From Paenibacillus profundus (GTDB lineage: Bacteria; Bacillota; Bacilli; Paenibacillales; Paenibacillaceae): a stretch of DNA of 64,000 nt. The notes under the pieces are model-generated. The model saw only the letters and a program-made list of their open reading frames with translations. It was not told the origin of the DNA and ran no database searches. The translations under genes were made by a program, and so were the position numbers. Location: NCBI RefSeq assembly GCF_021369635.1, contig NZ_JAJNBZ010000020.1, positions 58,967 through 122,966 of the forward strand, in the 5' to 3' direction. This document shows positions 1 through 8,418 of the stretch, piece by piece. Position 1 is the stretch's first letter, and each line of letters opens with the position of its first letter.

Positions 1-241
1 CCGTCGCCAGGCTGGAAGAATCTTCACCATGAAGAGCGGCTGAAGGCTAGTTTCTGAGTGTGAATGAACTTCACCGGGACGTTCCCGTTATCAACGACGA
101 GGCGATCGCAGACGCGGCACGACAGGTTGAACTGCTCCTATGATAGGGGGAGACAGCTATGTGCGCTGCATAAGCGATAACCAGGGTGGTACCGCGATAC
201 TTACAATCGTCCCTGTTTTACAGGAGGCGATTTTTTTTATT
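1..241 (+). promoter_or_regulatory. T-box leader (riboswitch) of alaS, 5' end probably cut by the window edge
   Basis: The T-box core AGGGTGGTACCGCG lies at 183-196. It is followed by a terminator hairpin (ATCG...CCCTG / CAGG...CGAT, about 207-231) and a run of T at 232-238. A GGGACGTTCCCGTTATC segment typical of Firmicute T-boxes lies upstream at about 76-92. A GAA-N-GCT-A pattern at 42-49 could be the alanine specifier (GCT at 46-48), which fits the downstream alaS. In this class, uncharged tRNA pairs with the specifier and the T-box bulge and stabilises the antiterminator. The stem I base may start before base 1, and the specifier call is inference. Confidence 0.88.
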
Positions 242-294
242 TTCAGAACAAAATCAGTATGATACCAAACCTATTGAACTGGGGGCTTCCATTC

Positions 295-2937
295 ATGAAA
301 GCAAGTGAAATTCGTACAAAATGGCTGAAGTTTTTCGAAAGCAAAGGACATCATATCGAACCGAGCGCCTCGCTCGTGCCGCATAACGATCCGTCGTTGT
401 TGTGGATTAATGCAGGCATGGCTCCGCTCAAACCGTATTTTGACGGACGAGAAAAACCGGAAAATCCGCGTATCGCCAACTCGCAGAAATGCATTCGCAC
501 TAATGATATCGAAAACGTCGGCAGGACGCGGCGTCATCAGACGTTTTTTGAAATGCTGGGCAACTTCTCGATTGGAGACTACTTCAAGGAAGAAACGATT
601 ACGTGGGCATGGGAGTTCCTGACGGACAAGAAGTGGATTGGCTTCGACCCGAATCGGCTGTATGTTACCGTATATAACGAAGATGAGGAAGCATACAAGC
701 TGTGGAACGAGAAAATCGGTCTTTCACCTGAACATATCATTAAGACTGGCGACGATAACTTCTGGGATATCGGCGAAGGGCCCTGCGGTCCATGTACGGA
801 AATTTTTTATGATCGCGGCGTGAAGTACGGGGATCTTGAAACAGATCCAGAGTGCTACCCGAGCGGTGAGAACGAGCGTTATCTCGAAGTGTGGAACCTC
901 GTGTTCTCTCAATTCAACCACAACAAGGATGGCAGCTATACATCGCTTCCGAATAAGAACATTGATACCGGCGCGGGCTTGGAACGCTTTGCATCTATTT
1001 TGCAGGACGTGGACTCGAATTTCGATACCGATCTGTTTCAGCCGATTATTCAAGCGACTTGTCAGATTGCTGGTGTGAAGTATAACGAAAATCCCGAATA
1101 TGATGTGGCGCTCAAAGTTATTGCCGACCATGTTCGTACAGTAGCGTTTGCCGTAGGCGACGGCGTGCTGCCGTCCAATGAGGGAAGAGGGTACGTCATC
1201 CGCCGCTTGCTGCGCCGTGCCGTGCGATATGGCAAAGTGCTCGGCATCGATCGTCCGTTCCTGGTCGATCTGGTTAAGACCGTCGGCGATGTGATGGGCG
1301 TGTACTATAATGAAGTGCTCGAGAAGCGTGAATTTATTGAGAAAGTGATAAAGAGCGAAGAGGAGCGTTTCCATGAAACATTGGTGGAAGGACTCGCTAT
1401 TCTGGCGGACATGGCTTCCGCGACGAAAGCCGAAGCCCGTTCTCAGATTACTGGAGCCGAAGCGTTCAAGCTGTATGATACGTATGGCTTCCCATTTGAT
1501 TTGACGGAAGACTATGCGGCTGAGCATGGTTTGACGGTAGATCGAGATGGCTTTGACCAGGCAATGCAGGAACAGCGCGATCGTGCGCGTGCCGCGCGCC
1601 AAGATTCAGGAAGCATGAAGGTGCAAGGCGGACCGCTCGCTGATTACACGACTAAAAGCGAGTTCGTTGGTTATAATGAATTGGTAACTGACGCCAAAGT
1701 TCTGGCCATTATTGTAGAAGATCAGACAGCGGAAGAAGCGCAAGCCGGCATGACTTGCCAAGTCGTGCTTGACCGCACGCCATTCTATGCGGAGAGCGGT
1801 GGACAAGTGAGCGACTTCGGTCTGTTAAGCGATGTTGATTCGGACTTGAAGGCGCGCGTTGAAGATGTGATGAAGGCGCCGCACGGCCAGCATGTCCATC
1901 TGGTGCAAGTGGACGGTGGAACGCTGCGCGTCGGCATGACTGTACAGGCATCCGTGGCTCGTTACGCACGAGAAGATATTATTAAGAACCATACGGCTAC
2001 CCACCTGCTCCATAAGGCACTCAAGCAAGTGCTCGGCGAGCACGTGAACCAAGCGGGATCCCTTGTAGAAGCGGAGCGCATGCGCTTTGACTTTTCGCAT
2101 CTGGGCGGTATTAGCCAAGAAGAACTGCAAGATATCGAACGCCGCGTTAACGAGCAGATTTGGATGGGTACGGATGTGGTTATTCAATCGAAATCGATTG
2201 ACGAAGCGAAAGCGATGGGCGCGATGGCGTTGTTCGGCGAGAAGTATGGCGATGTCGTTCGTGTCGTTCAAGTAGGCGACTACAGCATTGAGCTATGCGG
2301 CGGGTGCCACGTCGGCAATACGTCTGAAATCGGATTGTTCAAAATTGTAAGCGAGAGCGGAATCGGATCGGGTACACGACGAATTGAAGCCGTTTCTGGC
2401 CGTCATGCGTATCAATATATGGAAGAGCAATTGGAACTTCTAAAGCAAGCAGCAGGCTTGTTGAAATGCAATGTGACTGATGTGCCGAAGCGCATTGATG
2501 GGATGTTCATCCGTGAGAAGGAACTGTCCCGCGAGAATGAATCGTTAAAGGCGAAGCTGAGCAGCATTGAAGCCGGTCAATTGACTGATCAAGTGCGCAC
2601 GGTAGCTGGTATCCAGGTGCTCGCTGCAAAAGTGAATGCCGGTGGAATGGACGCGCTGCGCACGACGGCAGACGAGTTGAAGGCGAAGCTGCCGGAAGCG
2701 GTTATTGTGCTGGGTGCCGCGAACGAAGATAAGGTTAACTTTGTCGTGGCTGTATCGCCTGTGCTCGTGAAGCAGGGACTGCATGCAGGCAAGTTGATTA
2801 AAGAGTTGGCAGCCGTATGCGGCGGCGGCGGCGGCGGCCGACCAGACATGGCGCAAGCGGGCGGCAAGGATGCTGACAAGCTGGATGAGGCGCTTGGTCT
2901 GGTGGAACAATTAGTGTCCAATCAAGCTGGCGCATAA
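295..2937 (+). CDS. alaS: Alanine--tRNA ligase
   Basis: Cytoplasmic class II synthetase that charges tRNA-Ala; 880 residues, the normal family length. The order is an N-terminal aminoacylation domain ([15 protein letters not shown] near residue 85), an editing domain with the HxxxH zinc motif (HTATH, about 566-570) and CGGCH (about 669), then a C-terminal oligomerisation region ending in a glycine-rich [16 protein letters not shown] stretch. The frame is open from 259, but I place the start at 295 because GGGGG lies about 10 bases upstream and MKASEIR is the usual family beginning. Expression should be controlled by the T-box leader just upstream. Nothing looks damaged. Confidence 0.97.
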   Translation: MKASEIRTKWLKFFESKGHHIEPSASLVPHNDPSLLWINAGMAPLKPYFDGREKPENPRIANSQKCIRTNDIENVGRTRRHQTFFEMLGNFSIGDYFKEETITWAWEFLTDKKWIGFDPNRLYVTVYNEDEEAYKLWNEKIGLSPEHIIKTGDDNFWDIGEGPCGPCTEIFYDRGVKYGDLETDPECYPSGENERYLEVWNLVFSQFNHNKDGSYTSLPNKNIDTGAGLERFASILQDVDSNFDTDLFQPIIQATCQIAGVKYNENPEYDVALKVIADHVRTVAFAVGDGVLPSNEGRGYVIRRLLRRAVRYGKVLGIDRPFLVDLVKTVGDVMGVYYNEVLEKREFIEKVIKSEEERFHETLVEGLAILADMASATKAEARSQITGAEAFKLYDTYGFPFDLTEDYAAEHGLTVDRDGFDQAMQEQRDRARAARQDSGSMKVQGGPLADYTTKSEFVGYNELVTDAKVLAIIVEDQTAEEAQAGMTCQVVLDRTPFYAESGGQVSDFGLLSDVDSDLKARVEDVMKAPHGQHVHLVQVDGGTLRVGMTVQASVARYAREDIIKNHTATHLLHKALKQVLGEHVNQAGSLVEAERMRFDFSHLGGISQEELQDIERRVNEQIWMGTDVVIQSKSIDEAKAMGAMALFGEKYGDVVRVVQVGDYSIELCGGCHVGNTSEIGLFKIVSESGIGSGTRRIEAVSGRHAYQYMEEQLELLKQAAGLLKCNVTDVPKRIDGMFIREKELSRENESLKAKLSSIEAGQLTDQVRTVAGIQVLAAKVNAGGMDALRTTADELKAKLPEAVIVLGAANEDKVNFVVAVSPVLVKQGLHAGKLIKELAAVCGGGGGGRPDMAQAGGKDADKLDEALGLVEQLVSNQAGA

Positions 2938-2987
2938 GTGTTAGCATTGCAAATTCAGGGGAAAGAGTTAGAATGAGAACAAACGGT

Positions 2988-3050
2988 CCGCTTCATAGCA
3001 TTCTCGTCAATTATGTGAATTGATTGTGCAATGAAGCGGAATATTTTCTA
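2988..3050 (+). terminator. Possible terminator after alaS
   Basis: Nine-base arms CCGCTTCAT (2988-2996) and ATGAAGCGG (3031-3039) enclose a long loop and are followed by AATATTTTCT. The long loop and short T tract make this a weak prediction. The same stretch could hold the promoter for the next gene (TTGATT, 16 bases, TATTTT). Confidence 0.35.
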
Positions 3051-3097
3051 GTTTGTTCGGGTATGTGTTATGATAAGAGTAAAGCGAGGTGACGGCG

Positions 3098-3358
3098 ATG
3101 AATTCCATGGATAAGACGATGAAGTTCAATGTGAAGGCGGAAGAACAGGAAGCATCCAATCAAGATATACTTCTGTCTGTCTATGATGCGCTTTTGGAGA
3201 AGGAGTACAACCCCATTAACCAAATCGTCGGTTATCTGCTATCTGGGGATCCCGCTTATATCCCGCGGCATAACAATGCTCGAAGCTTAGTGCGCAAGAA
3301 GGAGCGGGACGAACTTATTGAAGAATTGGTCCGCTTCTACTTGAATCATCACCGTTAA
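3098..3358 (+). CDS. ireB: IreB family regulatory phosphoprotein (UPF0297/YrzL)
   Basis: Small cytoplasmic protein of 86 residues. In enterococci the family acts downstream of the Ser/Thr kinase IreK in cell-envelope stress and cephalosporin response, and a conserved N-terminal Thr is phosphorylated. The diagnostic MDKTMKFNV start, the [20 protein letters not shown] core and a basic RKKERDEL segment are all present. A GTG at 3089 is possible, but AGGTGA at 3087-3092 places the ATG at 3098. It sits between alaS and ruvX, the standard Firmicute order. The role in this organism is inferred from the family. Confidence 0.93.
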   Translation: MNSMDKTMKFNVKAEEQEASNQDILLSVYDALLEKEYNPINQIVGYLLSGDPAYIPRHNNARSLVRKKERDELIEELVRFYLNHHR

Positions 3359-3478
3359 GCCGCGTGGATTAACGGAGTTCGCAACTTAAAATGCACGTGT
3401 CGAATAACTTCTTGGGATGCTTCATGATCTAAAGGAACTTATTAAACAACCTCTAGAAGTGAGTGCAGGAGATATCGG

Positions 3479-3895
3479 ATGAAGATACTTGGATTGGATT
3501 ATGGAGACCGTAAGATTGGCGTCGCGGTTAGTGACGCTTTCGGATGGACGGCACAAGGACTTGAAGTCATTGTGCAGCGCAAGCCCGGGGACGCGATGCG
3601 TCGAATCGGAGAGATCGTGCGCGAGCACGGCGTCGAGGAAATTGTTCTTGGCTTGCCGAAGAACATGAACGGTACGATTGGACCGCGTGGCGAATTAAGC
3701 AAGTCATTTGCTGAAGAATTACAGCAGTCGTTCGGATTACCCGTTCACCTGTGGGATGAACGCTTGAGTACGGTGTCAGCGGAGCGCACATTGCTCGAAG
3801 CTGACGTTAGCCGCAAGAAGCGTAGACAAGTCGTCGATAAAATGGCGGCAACCATTATTTTACAAACATATCTTGACTATCAATCAAGAAGGTGA
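3479..3895 (+). CDS. ruvX: Holliday junction resolvase-like RuvX (YqgF/YrrK)
   Basis: RNase H-fold protein of 138 residues, the usual size. It opens with MKILGLDYGDRKIGVAVSD, which carries the first catalytic Asp, and has LGLPKNMNG, the DERLSTVSAER motif near residue 92 and DKMAATIILQTYLD near the C terminus. The family is implicated in processing pre-16S rRNA 5' ends and was first named as a Holliday junction resolvase; which activity dominates here cannot be read from sequence. GGAGAT upstream supports the start. A degenerate half of the TTTTTGAACAACCTCTA-type element precedes it (about 3437-3460). The DUF1292 gene follows after 9 bases. Confidence 0.95.
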   Translation: MKILGLDYGDRKIGVAVSDAFGWTAQGLEVIVQRKPGDAMRRIGEIVREHGVEEIVLGLPKNMNGTIGPRGELSKSFAEELQQSFGLPVHLWDERLSTVSAERTLLEADVSRKKRRQVVDKMAATIILQTYLDYQSRR

Positions 3896-3904
3896 GGGGT
3901 TAAC

Positions 3905-4204
3905 ATGACACAAGACAACCATTTGCAAGAAGAACCGGAGATCATTTATATTCCGGACGACGAGGGGAACGAGGAAGAGTTCGAGGTCATTATGAAGTTC
4001 GAAGTGGATGGCTCGGATAACAAATATATGATGGTCGTTCCTATGGATGCTGAAGACGATGAAGCAGATGAAGTGTACGCGTTCCGCTATGAAGAAGAAG
4101 GTGATGATCTGAAGCTCTACGTCATTGAAGACGAAGAGGAATGGAACATCGTTGAAGAAACATTTAATACGCTTGTAAGCATGGATGAGGAGAATGAAGG
4201 GTGA
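3905..4204 (+). CDS. yrzB: DUF1292 acidic protein (YrzB family)
   Basis: Very acidic cytoplasmic protein of 99 residues. The DUF1292 pattern is visible: IIYIPDDEGNEEEFEVIMKF, then a YMMVVPMDAEDDEADEVYAFRY strand pair and a C-terminal EEEWNIVEETFNTL segment. The family is conserved between ruvX and mltG in Bacillales, but no biochemical function is established. The final four bases overlap the start of the next, related gene, so the two are probably translationally coupled. Confidence 0.9.
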   Translation: MTQDNHLQEEPEIIYIPDDEGNEEEFEVIMKFEVDGSDNKYMMVVPMDAEDDEADEVYAFRYEEEGDDLKLYVIEDEEEWNIVEETFNTLVSMDEENEG

Positions 4205-4500
4205 ACGAATCGCTTGACATTCAATTCATCGACCGTCTGAAGAGCGTCTACGGCGATAGCATTGAAATGACCGATGATCGCGGAGAAATCCGCGTGCTGT
4301 CTTTGGCAGCAGAATTTGAATACCGCAATCGCGCGTATGCGGTGCTCTTGCCGGAAGGCGAGCGAGATGCGGAGCCGGATTTGTTCCGTATCGTACAGGG
4401 CGATGCGGAACAATGGCAGCTCGAGAGCATTAATGACGACGACGAGTGGGAAGAGGTAATGGAGCGTTACGATGAAGTTGCTTATCGCGACGCATTCTGA
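4201..4500 (+). CDS. Second DUF1292-like protein
   Basis: A 99-residue acidic protein starting at a GTG that overlaps the preceding stop by four bases; GAGGAG at 4187-4192 serves as ribosome site. It repeats the DUF1292 layout (EFEYRNRAYAVLLPEGERDAEPDLFRIVQGD, then DDDEWEEVMERYDEV) but is clearly diverged from its neighbour. It looks like an old tandem duplication. It is followed by a good terminator at 4547-4570. The function is unknown. Confidence 0.85.
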   Translation: MNESLDIQFIDRLKSVYGDSIEMTDDRGEIRVLSLAAEFEYRNRAYAVLLPEGERDAEPDLFRIVQGDAEQWQLESINDDDEWEEVMERYDEVAYRDAF

Positions 4501-4546
4501 TATTGCAATCCCGTGTTATAGAGATACGTAAGCATGATCTCGGCGA

Positions 4547-4570
4547 AAAGAGCGGAAAACCGCTCTTTTT
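4547..4570 (+). terminator. Rho-independent terminator after the DUF1292 pair
   Basis: AAAGAGCGG (4547-4555), loop AAAA, CCGCTCTTT (4560-4568), then more T. It is a compact hairpin 47 bases after the stop. mltG starts only 20 bases later, so the terminator may be partial. Confidence 0.85.
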
Positions 4571-4590
4571 CCATGTAGGAGAGTGAATGG

Positions 4591-5652
4591 ATGAGGACAG
4601 GTTCCAAAGTGCTGCTTGCCATTATCCTTGTTGTCGCCTTAGCGGCCGGCGGGGGAACATGGTATATTTGGAATGGCATGAAGCCGCTGCCCAAAGAAGA
4701 ACGGGATATTACCGTGACGATTGATCAAGGTACCGGAACGGCAAAGATTGCGTCTCAGCTTGAAGCTGAAGGCGTCATTCGCAATGCACTTATATTTAAA
4801 GGATATTTGAAGTGGAGTAAGGAAGGAACTCGATTCCAGGCAGGCACCTACGCGTTCCAGGCGGGAACAACGTTTGATGAAATTATAGCCAAACTCAATC
4901 AAGGCGATGTCGTTCCTGAAGAAATGATTCGCTTTACTATCCCGGAAGGCTTCACGATTGAACAAGTTGCCGACACATTAAGCAAAGACGGCATCGTAGA
5001 TAAAGCTGAATTCATGCAGCTTGCGGATGATACGGCTTGGTTAACCGATACATCTTCTATGGTACAGGCTATTCCGGACAACGACAAGCTGCGGCATAAG
5101 TTGGAAGGTTATTTATTTCCAGAAACGTATGAGCTCAAAAAAGACAGTTCTGCCAAAGATATTATTACACGCATGATTCAAGAGACCGAAAAACGATTGA
5201 CGGAAGCTTCACCGAGCTGGGAAACGGACATGAAGAAGCAGGGTCTGACACTTCATGAGCTAATGACGGTTGCTTCGTTAATCGAGCGTGAAGTTGTCGT
5301 AGACGCCGAGCGGGGACTTGTTGCAGGAGTAATCTATAACCGAGTCGGGGAAGGGATGAAACTGCAGATCGACGCTACGGTTCAATATGCGCTGGACAAA
5401 CCTAAAGAACGTTTGTACTATAAGGATTTGGAAATTGACAGTCCGTACAATACGTATAAAATAGAGGGATTGCCGCCGGGACCAATAGCAGGCCCGAGTG
5501 TAGCTTCGATTGAAGCGGCGCTTCATCCGAAACAATCGGACTATTTCTATTATGTCACGAAGAAAGATGGTACAGGCTCGCATTTGTTTGCAAAGACGTT
5601 TGCCGAGCATCAACGCAATATTGAGAAAAGCAAGCAAACTGCAGGGGAATAG
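4591..5652 (+). CDS. mltG: Endolytic transglycosylase MltG (YceG family)
   Basis: Membrane-anchored enzyme of 353 residues that cleaves nascent peptidoglycan glycan strands and so terminates polymerisation. The N-terminal membrane segment (VLLAIILVVALAAGGGTWYIW, about 6-26) is followed by a LysM-like region and the YceG domain. The catalytic Glu motif LMTVASLIEREV is near residue 230, and the family hallmarks NTYKIEGLPPGPIAGP and YYVTKKDGTGSHLFAKTFAEH close the domain. GGAGAGTGA precedes the ATG. In Bacillus subtilis this gene (yrrL) opens the yrrLMNO cluster; here the U32 gene follows after 16 bases. Confidence 0.95.
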   Translation: MRTGSKVLLAIILVVALAAGGGTWYIWNGMKPLPKEERDITVTIDQGTGTAKIASQLEAEGVIRNALIFKGYLKWSKEGTRFQAGTYAFQAGTTFDEIIAKLNQGDVVPEEMIRFTIPEGFTIEQVADTLSKDGIVDKAEFMQLADDTAWLTDTSSMVQAIPDNDKLRHKLEGYLFPETYELKKDSSAKDIITRMIQETEKRLTEASPSWETDMKKQGLTLHELMTVASLIEREVVVDAERGLVAGVIYNRVGEGMKLQIDATVQYALDKPKERLYYKDLEIDSPYNTYKIEGLPPGPIAGPSVASIEAALHPKQSDYFYYVTKKDGTGSHLFAKTFAEHQRNIEKSKQTAGE

Positions 5653-5668
5653 AAAGTGGTGAAACAAC

Positions 5669-6607
5669 ATGGTGACATATGAACCCGAATTGCTCGTTAC
5701 AGCTGGCAGTGTGGCCGAGGTGGAGCGCATGCTCCAAGCCGGAGCCAATGCCGTATTTGTAGGTGAGCAGCGATATGGCATGCGCCTGCCGGGCGAAATG
5801 ACGCTGGAACACATTGAAGAAAGCATGAATGCGGTCCGCGATCATCAGGCGAAGCTGTATGTCGCGGTCAATAATATTTTGCATAACGAACGTTTAGATG
5901 GGCTATCTGCTTACTTGCAGCGGCTGGAACAGATCGGTGTAGACGCGATCGTATTCGGCGATCCTGCTGTTCTGATGACGGCAAGAACAGCAGCGCCCAA
6001 TCTTAATCTGCACTGGAATGCGGAAATGACATCCACCAACTATATTACGGCAAAATACTGGAAAAAGCGTGGCTCGAGCCGGTTTGTCGTCGCTCGTGAG
6101 CTCAATATGGAACAGGTTGTTGAGATGAAGCAGAAGCTTCCCGACATGGAGGTTCAAATTCAGGTCCACGGCATGACGAATATTTATCATTCCAAGCGCC
6201 ATCTGCTGCAGCATTACTTCCGCCATATTGATAAAGAAGAGCAAGTGAACGAAGTCGGCATGGAGCGCAAGCTCTTCCTGATTGAACGAGAACGTCAGGA
6301 CGAGAAATTCCCCTTATATGAGGATTCGAACGGCACTCATATTATGAGTTCGGACGACGTGTGCATCATCGAGGACTTTAAGCATTTGCTTGATGCGCGC
6401 ATCGATAGCTTTAAGGTGGAAGGACTATTGAAGCCTACGGTATATAATGAGACAGTCGTCCAAGTATACCGCGAAGCAATTGACACTTACGTCGCGGATC
6501 CGGACAATTATCGATTCCAAGAAGAGTGGATTGAACGCATTCGTGCCGTTCAGGACCCTGAACGCGAGCTATCGTTTGGATTTTTCTATAAAGAGCAAAT
6601 GTACTAA
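5669..6607 (+). CDS. trhP1: Peptidase U32 family protein, tRNA uridine-34 hydroxylation (TrhP1/YrrN type)
   Basis: A 312-residue U32-family protein with the TIM-barrel start ELLVTAGSVAEVERMLQAGANAVFVGEQRYGMR and the SFKVEGLLKPTVYNETVVQVYREAID C-terminal signature. In B. subtilis YrrN and YrrO (TrhP1/TrhP2) are needed for prephenate-dependent 5-hydroxyuridine at the wobble base of certain tRNAs. This copy lacks the Cys cluster that its downstream partner has, as expected for the TrhP1-type subunit. The subtype call rests on order and length. The next gene follows after 16 bases. Confidence 0.85.
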   Translation: MVTYEPELLVTAGSVAEVERMLQAGANAVFVGEQRYGMRLPGEMTLEHIEESMNAVRDHQAKLYVAVNNILHNERLDGLSAYLQRLEQIGVDAIVFGDPAVLMTARTAAPNLNLHWNAEMTSTNYITAKYWKKRGSSRFVVARELNMEQVVEMKQKLPDMEVQIQVHGMTNIYHSKRHLLQHYFRHIDKEEQVNEVGMERKLFLIERERQDEKFPLYEDSNGTHIMSSDDVCIIEDFKHLLDARIDSFKVEGLLKPTVYNETVVQVYREAIDTYVADPDNYRFQEEWIERIRAVQDPERELSFGFFYKEQMY

Positions 6608-6623
6608 AAGGGAGCGAACAGTA

Positions 6624-7964
6624 ATGACAACACAAGTGAAGCCGCAATACAAAGGTAAGCGGTATCGTCTCGACAAGCCGGAATTGCTCGCTCCCGCCGG
6701 CAACTTGGAGAAGCTGAAGTTCGCCGTCCATTACGGCGCGGACGCCGTCTATATCGGTGGGCAAAAATACGGTCTGCGTTCGAATGCAGACAATTTTAGC
6801 TTCGAAGAAATGCGCGAAGGCGTGGAGTTTGCAAAAAAATATGGCGCCAAGGTGTTCGTCGCGACGAACATTTACGCCCATAATGAAGATATCGAGGGAT
6901 TGGAAGACTATTTGCGCAATTTGTACGAGGTCGGCATTAGTGCGATCATTGCAGCCGATCCATTCATCATTGAAACGGCGCAGCGCGTTGCCCCGGGCTT
7001 GGAAGTGCACGTGAGCACGCAGCAATCGATAGCAAACTGGCAGACCGTTCAATTCTGGAAGGAGGAAGGCGCACCACGCGTTGTGCTGGCGCGTGAGACG
7101 AGCTTGGAAGAAATCGCCGAGATGAAACAGCACGTCGATATCGAAATCGAAGCGTTCATACACGGCGCAATGTGTTCTTCGTATTCGGGGCGCTGCGTCC
7201 TCTCCAACCATTTCACGGATAGAGACTCCAACCGCGGCGGCTGCTGTCAATCATGCCGTTGGAAATACGATTTGTTCGAGGATAATCGTCCGGATGGAGA
7301 CGAGCTTATTAGCGCTCAAGAAGCATCACAATTCCCGGTGCTTGAACAATTCCGTCTCGGCGTGAATCAGCTGGCTCTCTTTGACGAAGAAGACAATGCC
7401 TTCGCGATGAGCTCGAAGGATCTGTGCATGATTGAGCATTTGCCTGATCTGATCGATGTCGGAGTTGATAGCTTCAAGATTGAAGGACGGATGAAATCGA
7501 TCCACTATGTTGCTACCGTCGTCAACGTATACCGCCAAGTCATTGACAGTTATATGGCGGATCCGGACAATTATGTTCTGAAGCAGGAATGGCTGGATGA
7601 AATCTATAAAGCGGCGAACCGACCGGTGAATACAGGCTTCTTCTATGAAGAGCCTGACCACGAAGATCATATCTACGAGCCGGAAGACAAGCCTGCGCCT
7701 TACGACTTCGCGGGTCTCGTCATGGATTATGATGCTGAGACCGGCATGGCAACCATTCAGCAGCGCAACCACTTTAAAGCGGGCGCGGAAATCGAGTTTT
7801 TCGGTCCGAACGGAACATTCTTCAAACAGAAGGTAGATCGTCTATGGGATGTCGAAGGCAATGAGCTTGATGCTGCGCGCCATCCGCTGCAGCTGGTACG
7901 GATCAAAGTGGAACAGCCTGTCACTTATTTCGATATGATGCGAAAAAAGAACGCGAAAGCGTGA
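6624..7964 (+). CDS. trhP2: Peptidase U32 family protein with Cys cluster, tRNA uridine-34 hydroxylation (TrhP2/YrrO type)
   Basis: A 446-residue U32 protein with LLAPAGNLEKLKFAVHYGADAVYIGGQKYGLR at the start. The iron-sulfur-type cysteines lie in MCSSYSGRC...GGCCQSCRW (about residues 182-215), and a C-terminal beta-barrel extension follows (residues 350-446). The frame is open from 6447, but AAAGGGAG before the ATG at 6624 and overlap with the preceding gene place the start at 6624. The family role is oxygen-independent tRNA ho5U34 formation, probably as a complex with the upstream protein. A terminator at 7972-8019 ends the unit. Confidence 0.88.
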   Translation: MTTQVKPQYKGKRYRLDKPELLAPAGNLEKLKFAVHYGADAVYIGGQKYGLRSNADNFSFEEMREGVEFAKKYGAKVFVATNIYAHNEDIEGLEDYLRNLYEVGISAIIAADPFIIETAQRVAPGLEVHVSTQQSIANWQTVQFWKEEGAPRVVLARETSLEEIAEMKQHVDIEIEAFIHGAMCSSYSGRCVLSNHFTDRDSNRGGCCQSCRWKYDLFEDNRPDGDELISAQEASQFPVLEQFRLGVNQLALFDEEDNAFAMSSKDLCMIEHLPDLIDVGVDSFKIEGRMKSIHYVATVVNVYRQVIDSYMADPDNYVLKQEWLDEIYKAANRPVNTGFFYEEPDHEDHIYEPEDKPAPYDFAGLVMDYDAETGMATIQQRNHFKAGAEIEFFGPNGTFFKQKVDRLWDVEGNELDAARHPLQLVRIKVEQPVTYFDMMRKKNAKA

Positions 7965-7971
7965 AGATAAT

Positions 7972-8019
7972 CGGCAATGCAGCCCTGCATGACGCAGCGG
8001 ATGGCATTGCCGTTTTTTT
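7972..8019 (+). terminator. Rho-independent terminator after trhP2
   Basis: CGGCAATGC (7972-7980) pairs with GCATTGCCG (8004-8012) and is followed by seven T. An inner GCAGCCCTGCATGACGCAGC stretch may add pairing. Confidence 0.88.
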
Positions 8020-8418
8020 GATCTTATAGAATTTGGAGTGGTCTCCCTCCCCTTCATTCGAGAGTGATAATGTCGAGGTTAAGACATATGCTGTGTCATA
8101 TAGCATGTCATGAAGCGGACGATTATAGTGGCAGTGAACCAGACTCGTCCTTGGGAATGCCGCCTCCTGATGAAAGGGGAGAATGATGAAAAGGGGCGGT
8201 TGAAGCGAATCACCGTCAATCTGGACTCGCCACTGTACGAATGGAACATGTCGTCCATGATGAAGAGTCCATGCCAGACGAGACTTAGAAACTTATATTT
8301 TGAATGAATGGGAGATTATTGTAATTGGATACAGGAAAAAAGTGTATGGCGTCGAATGTGTAGTAACTAGGACATATGTCTTAGGACAATATACATTCAT
8401 ATGGGTGAGGTGTAGCAT
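8020..8418. other. Non-coding gap upstream of the chemoreceptor
   Basis: I find no convincing gene here. An open frame at 8110-8307 lacks a ribosome site and resembles no family. Two short dyads are visible: GACATATGCT...AGCATGTC (about 8083-8109) and the perfect 10-mer GACATATGTC (8371-8380), 39 bases before the receptor start. Either might be an operator. I see no clear sigma-D (TAAA/GCCGATAA) motility promoter. Confidence 0.4.

Noticed and set aside
724..1602. Long minus-strand open frame inside alaS
   Set aside because: It lies wholly within a certain gene in the opposite strand, lacks a ribosome site and has no recognisable domain.
8110..8307. Small plus-strand frame of 65 codons before the chemoreceptor
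   Set aside because: No ribosome site, no family resemblance, and it lies among dyads that fit a control region better.
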